Source: JAENVT01 sp963720775 | GTDB taxonomy: Bacteria; Actinomycetota; Acidimicrobiia; Acidimicrobiales; Ilumatobacteraceae | NCBI GenBank assembly: GCA_963720775.1 | Contig: CAVRGR010000002.1 | Coordinates: 434,001-498,000, forward strand | Direction of reading: 5' to 3' | Length of the DNA stretch: 64,000 bases | Part shown: positions 60,657 to 64,000 of the stretch, piece by piece | Numbering within the stretch: position 1 is the stretch's first letter | Layout of the letters: each line of letters begins with the position of its first letter | Program-made: the position numbers and the translations under genes | Notes under the pieces: generated by a model | Told to the model about the DNA's origin: nothing | Database searches by the model: none | The model's input: only the letters and a program-made list of their open reading frames with translations

Positions 60657-62477
60657 TCAGCCGGCGCAATCCGGAACAGCCGGGACGACGTCGTACCCGT
60701 TGACACCGACCGGCAGTTCCACGACTGCGGCGGGTTGACGGAGGTCGGTGTACTGCTGCAACAGCCGGGCGACGTCGGCGGGCAGCCCAGGGCTGTAGGC
60801 CAGCGCCGTGTCGCCCCAGCGGGAGTAGAGCAGGCCGCGCAGGTCTGGACGTTCGGCCGAGCACAACGCCTGCAACAGGTCGAGCTCGAGCTGATCGGAC
60901 CGTTGCACCTCAGCGGCACTTCGAACGTCGAACGACGCCCGCACGACAGCACCTGGCAACTCCGCGAACGCGGCAATCGTCGGCTCGGTGGCGACGTACC
61001 ACAGGGTCGACTCGGCATGCTCGTCGTCGACCACCCGAAATGGCATCACCCCGGCCGTCCCCCACGTCCCGACCCCGGCGTGAAAGTGGTGGCGTTCGAG
61101 CTCCAGGGCCAGCCCGAACGCCACTGAGCCGAGAGCCACCGGGTCGAACTCGTTGATCTGGTAGTGCGTGGCGGGGTCGAGGGACTGCCGGAGCTCGGCC
61201 GACAGCGCGCCAGTGATGGCGCTGTCGCGTTCGTAGGGGATGTCCGCTGTCGCCCCGCGCGCCACACCGACCACCATCACCACGCATGCCACGACGGCGA
61301 CGAACGCCGCACCCGTGGTGACGGTTCGCCGGTCGACGGGGATGTCGGTACTGGCACGCCAGGTGAGCCAGCACGACCACAGGCTTGCCGCGATCCACAT
61401 CGCCACGAGGGGTGCCATCCAACGGATGACATATTCGAAGAACGTGCCGAAGATGCGCGTCGTCGAGACCAATCCCAGCAAGGTGGCCATTGCCAGCACT
61501 CCGTACAACGCCATCTCGACGCGCTCTCGGCGTTTCCAGGCGAACCGTGCCGAGGCCGCGACGAGAGCGACGAACAGCAGGAAACCGATGTAGTTGGGTG
61601 TGCTACGCGGGTCCTTCTGAGGATCGACCAGCCACGGTCCGAGCAGGTTGAAACGGCCGACCATCGCCTTCAACGCAGCACGCACGCCGACGAACGGCTC
61701 TCCAGGGTCGGTGAACTGGTGGTACAGCTTGCGCAGGTTCCCCGTGCCCGGGCGGAGCTGATCGATGACCGGCGGCAGCCAGCTCACGATCAAGGTGGCT
61801 GTGGCGATCAGCAGCCAGCGAAGTGGATGACGCCCGCTCAAGCGGTCGGTGCGCCACCACAACCACGCCAGCCAGGCGAGTACCGAGCCGAGCAGACCGG
61901 TGACCAGCACCGTGTAGCTGATGTGGGTTTGAACGCAATGACTGCCCACCACAACAGCGAGGGGCAGGAGGGCAACATGCTCGCAGGCGAGACCCCAGAC
62001 GAGCACGAGGAAGAGTGCGAACGCAAAGACGGGCACCCACACGTTCCACGGTTCCAGGAAGAACCGCGGGGCCAATGCCATGGTGGTCGCGCCGAGGGTC
62101 AAACCGATGAACGCGGCGATCGAAGCACCGCCGACGCGCTTGGCAACCACGACGCAACCGCCGATGGCGGCCAGGTGCAACACGTTGACTGCCGCAACGA
62201 ACGCGAAAGCGTTGGAGCCGAAGAGCTTGTAGAACGGATACAGCAAGTAGGCCATGCTCGGCCCGGGCGTGGAGCCCTGGTCCTGCACTCGGGCGGCGAC
62301 GCCGATCAACGGCGGGTGGCCGGGGATGGCCCTCACCAGGAACTCGGTGTGCGCGAAGTCGCCCGTGAGGTACCACTTCGAGCCGGCGACTGCGACGAGC
62401 GTGACGATGACGATGACGGCCGAGGGAACGGCCAGCAGGATCGGATACCGGCGACACCTGTCGAGCAGTGCAGTCAC
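60657..62477 (-). CDS. Polytopic membrane protein, GT-C glycosyltransferase-like
   Basis: The GTG at 62477 gives 606 residues with about eleven helices. The first loop after the N-terminal helix reads KWYLTGDFAHTEFLVRAIPG, with an Asp as in GT-C catalytic loops, and PGPSMAYLLYPFYKLFGSNA follows. The C-terminal ~200 residues are soluble. I do not recognise a specific family. It is convergent with the acyltransferase gene and overlaps the gene before it as GTGA. Confidence 0.7.
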   Translation of the reverse strand: MTALLDRCRRYPILLAVPSAVIVIVTLVAVAGSKWYLTGDFAHTEFLVRAIPGHPPLIGVAARVQDQGSTPGPSMAYLLYPFYKLFGSNAFAFVAAVNVLHLAAIGGCVVVAKRVGGASIAAFIGLTLGATTMALAPRFFLEPWNVWVPVFAFALFLVLVWGLACEHVALLPLAVVVGSHCVQTHISYTVLVTGLLGSVLAWLAWLWWRTDRLSGRHPLRWLLIATATLIVSWLPPVIDQLRPGTGNLRKLYHQFTDPGEPFVGVRAALKAMVGRFNLLGPWLVDPQKDPRSTPNYIGFLLFVALVAASARFAWKRRERVEMALYGVLAMATLLGLVSTTRIFGTFFEYVIRWMAPLVAMWIAASLWSCWLTWRASTDIPVDRRTVTTGAAFVAVVACVVMVVGVARGATADIPYERDSAITGALSAELRQSLDPATHYQINEFDPVALGSVAFGLALELERHHFHAGVGTWGTAGVMPFRVVDDEHAESTLWYVATEPTIAAFAELPGAVVRASFDVRSAAEVQRSDQLELDLLQALCSAERPDLRGLLYSRWGDTALAYSPGLPADVARLLQQYTDLRQPAAVVELPVGVNGYDVVPAVPDCAG

Positions 62478-63088
62478 GGAAGCTCGGCGACGATGATGCG
62501 CGCCACTCGATCGCCACCTTCTGCGGTGAGAGCCCCGTCGGCAGTGCGGACAGCGATGGTTCCGTCGGCCGTGCACGACTCCCACCACTGACATGGCATG
62601 GAAGTGGCCACCGGTTGGTCTCCGATGAAGCGCGTCGGGTCGATCAATGTTGCGCCGGCCGCGGTAGCACCGGCTTCGATGCCGCTACGGCCGGGTTGCG
62701 TGACGATCAGAACGCGATGACCGTGCGCGGCCTGTACGGCGTCGGTCAGGGCAGTCGCATCGCAGCCCGTCGAGTCGGCAAAAGACAGCACGATGGCCGC
62801 CGGATCGAACTCGGCGTCGACCTTGCGCACGGCGTTGGCGGCTCCGCACCACGACGTCGCGCTCGCATCCCAACGCACGGTGCGCCCATCCTCGTGAATT
62901 CGATAGGTCACCGGCCGTTCCGTGGAGGTGAGGAAGCTGTCGGTCAGCACCACGACGTCGATACGTGTGTCGTAGCCGGCGATGGTCGGCCACTGCCACC
63001 ACAGCACTCCGGCGACGACCGACAGCACCACCACGATCTTGGCTGGTGAGGAGAGCAGCTCTCGGACCCAACGACGTGCAGGACTCAC
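62474..63088 (-). CDS. Membrane-anchored extracytoplasmic protein of unknown function, SGNH-like features
   Basis: The GTG at 63088 gives 204 residues. One transmembrane helix (AKIVVVLSVVAGVLWWQWPT) precedes an extracytoplasmic domain with VVVLTDSFLTST near its start, IVLSFADSTGCDATAL and RVLIVTQPG. The DS of VVVLTDSF and the strand order recall an SGNH-hydrolase fold like the domains of the two acyltransferases, but no catalytic His is clear. The divergent gene on its right starts at 63127. Confidence 0.6.
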   Translation of the reverse strand: MSPARRWVRELLSSPAKIVVVLSVVAGVLWWQWPTIAGYDTRIDVVVLTDSFLTSTERPVTYRIHEDGRTVRWDASATSWCGAANAVRKVDAEFDPAAIVLSFADSTGCDATALTDAVQAAHGHRVLIVTQPGRSGIEAGATAAGATLIDPTRFIGDQPVATSMPCQWWESCTADGTIAVRTADGALTAEGGDRVARIIVAELP

Positions 63089-63126
63089 CAGGTGGCGAGG
63101 GTAGCAGGCGACTATGGTCGGCACCC

Positions 63127-64000
63127 GTGGGAGACTGGTACGCAACGCGATGGCCGTTGCGCGCCGGTGTGATCACTGCAGTCGCCGCTGTCGCTCTCTT
63201 GGTGGAACGTGTGGCGATCGCCGGCAACCGCCTCGCCGGAGGTACACGCGGCGCGTTGATCGCCAGGTTCGACCTCGCCGCGCCACTACTGGTCACTCTG
63301 GTCGCGTACGTCGCCGCCCGACGCTGCCTGGCCGGCCGCTCCACCCAACGACCGGGCATTGCCACCGTGCTCGCCGTCTACACGGCGTGGCTCCTGACGA
63401 TCGCGTTCGCCAAGGCCGCATTGCACGTGCATCTCTCCCCCGGTCGACTTCTCACCACTGTGGTGTTGTTTCGCGGCCCCGGCACTCCGCTACTGGGGCT
63501 TGGTGCCGGGCCGCTGCTGCTCACGCTGGTGGTGACGCTCGGCCTCATGCCGGTACTGGTCGGACTCACCGGCTCGACCTCCGACGGACGACGGTCGTGG
63601 CGGGTTCCGGTCGTTCTCGGGATCGTCGCCCTCGTGTACCGGGTGGTCTGTGCGGCGACTGGCCACACCGCCCTGTTCGGACCACTGAGCTGGCTGCCGA
63701 ACCAGCTCGACCTCGTCGGTGTCGGGCTCGTCGTCGCCATGGTCGATGTCAGGCTGAACGATCAGCAGGCTCGCCGGCGCCTGCGAATCATCTGCCTGTT
63801 GGTGGCCGCCACCACCTTCGTCGTCACGGCCTTCGCCCTCGGCCTGCCACGATCGCCGCGGCTCGACTCGGCAGTCGACATCCACCTGTTCGCGCTCGCA
63901 GCACTGATCTTTTCCGCCGCGGTCGTCGGTGCCTTGTTCTTGCTGCCGACGACCGCGGCAGTTCGCCACCCTCGTTGGGCGACCGCCCTCACGGTTGCTG
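63127..64000 (+). CDS. Polytopic membrane protein, possibly acyltransferase-like (C-terminus beyond window)
   Basis: A GTG at 63127 begins a frame that stays open to the window end, at least 291 residues, with several membrane helices (AGVITAVAAVALLVERVAIA, AGPLLLTLVVTLGLMPVLVG, NQLDLVGVGLVVAMVD). The LPNQLDLVGVGLVVAMVDV segment resembles a loop-helix seen in OafA-like acyltransferases, but the N-terminal DGLRG-type motif is absent. Because the gene is cut, I leave the function open. Confidence 0.6.
   Translation, partial: MGDWYATRWPLRAGVITAVAAVALLVERVAIAGNRLAGGTRGALIARFDLAAPLLVTLVAYVAARRCLAGRSTQRPGIATVLAVYTAWLLTIAFAKAALHVHLSPGRLLTTVVLFRGPGTPLLGLGAGPLLLTLVVTLGLMPVLVGLTGSTSDGRRSWRVPVVLGIVALVYRVVCAATGHTALFGPLSWLPNQLDLVGVGLVVAMVDVRLNDQQARRRLRIICLLVAATTFVVTAFALGLPRSPRLDSAVDIHLFALAALIFSAAVVGALFLLPTTAAVRHPRWATALTVA

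Noticed and set aside
1..64000. tRNA or rRNA genes
   Set aside because: I found no cloverleaf-like T-arm consensus or rRNA signature on either strand by eye; a covariance-model scan would settle it.

Overview
This is a GC-rich, gene-dense bacterial chromosome segment. The gene content points to the Actinomycetota: GTG and TTG starts are common, genes often overlap by 4 bases, and there is an AftD-type arabinofuranosyltransferase, a PIG-V-like mannosyltransferase, an AMP-forming acyl-CoA synthetase and a two-module HTH regulator of a style I know from actinobacteria. The class Acidimicrobiia (Ilumatobacter-like) is my best guess from this mix. That is inference, because no rRNA or other marker gene is present. 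I see no tRNA, rRNA or CRISPR array.

Region 1 (1-14.1 kb) is mostly core metabolism. It holds a radical-SAM DUF512 protein cut by the window edge, ispH (reading frame broken once), a CopD-like membrane protein, a YcaQ-type winged-helix protein, an acyl-CoA dehydrogenase, a flavin reductase, a SirB1-like protein, an acyl-CoA synthetase, two small membrane proteins, a Gfo/Idh/MocA oxidoreductase coupled to an aldehyde dehydrogenase, a glycerophosphodiesterase, and a gamma-glutamyltransferase. A nested inverted repeat at 11948-12098 joins two convergent genes.

Region 2 (14.1-28.7 kb) looks like an uptake and degradation locus for a nitrogen heterocycle. Running rightward are a flavin monooxygenase, a cytosine-deaminase-like amidohydrolase, an SDR dehydrogenase and a three-gene ABC importer with an NMT1/THI5-like binding protein. 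Facing them are an M20 carbamoylase/allantoate-hydrolase-type enzyme and a creatininase-family amidohydrolase. Further right come a CrtI-like FAD oxidoreductase, superoxide dismutase, a phosphoribosyltransferase and a complete three-subunit xanthine-dehydrogenase-type molybdenum hydroxylase. The set suggests oxidation, deamination, ring opening and carbamoyl removal; the substrate cannot be read from the sequence.

Region 3 (28.7-39.3 kb) holds a membrane O-acyltransferase with an SGNH domain, PPK2 with a DUF5522 protein, a complete five-gene Opp/Dpp-type importer with a clear promoter and an internal hairpin, and a Tat-exported surface protein.

Region 4 (39.3-49.5 kb) is an accessory region. 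It contains an ISAzo13-type insertion sequence, a solo copy of its terminal repeat, an IS30 remnant, hipBA with three evenly spaced operators, vapBC, small stand-alone genes, a regulator gene broken by an in-frame TGA, gene fragments, and a recurrent CAGATGCGCC motif in the gaps between gene modules.

Region 5 (49.5-64 kb) is a cell-envelope glycan cluster. It has several GT-C membrane glycosyltransferases including a giant AftD-like protein, a GT2 glycosyltransferase, a methyltransferase, a second SGNH acyltransferase and further polytopic membrane proteins. A DNA glycosylase is embedded in it.

Two genes (ispH near 1606 and the flavin monooxygenase near 14125) each appear to carry one extra C in a GCCGCG-like context. 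This pattern may reflect sequence error rather than biology.
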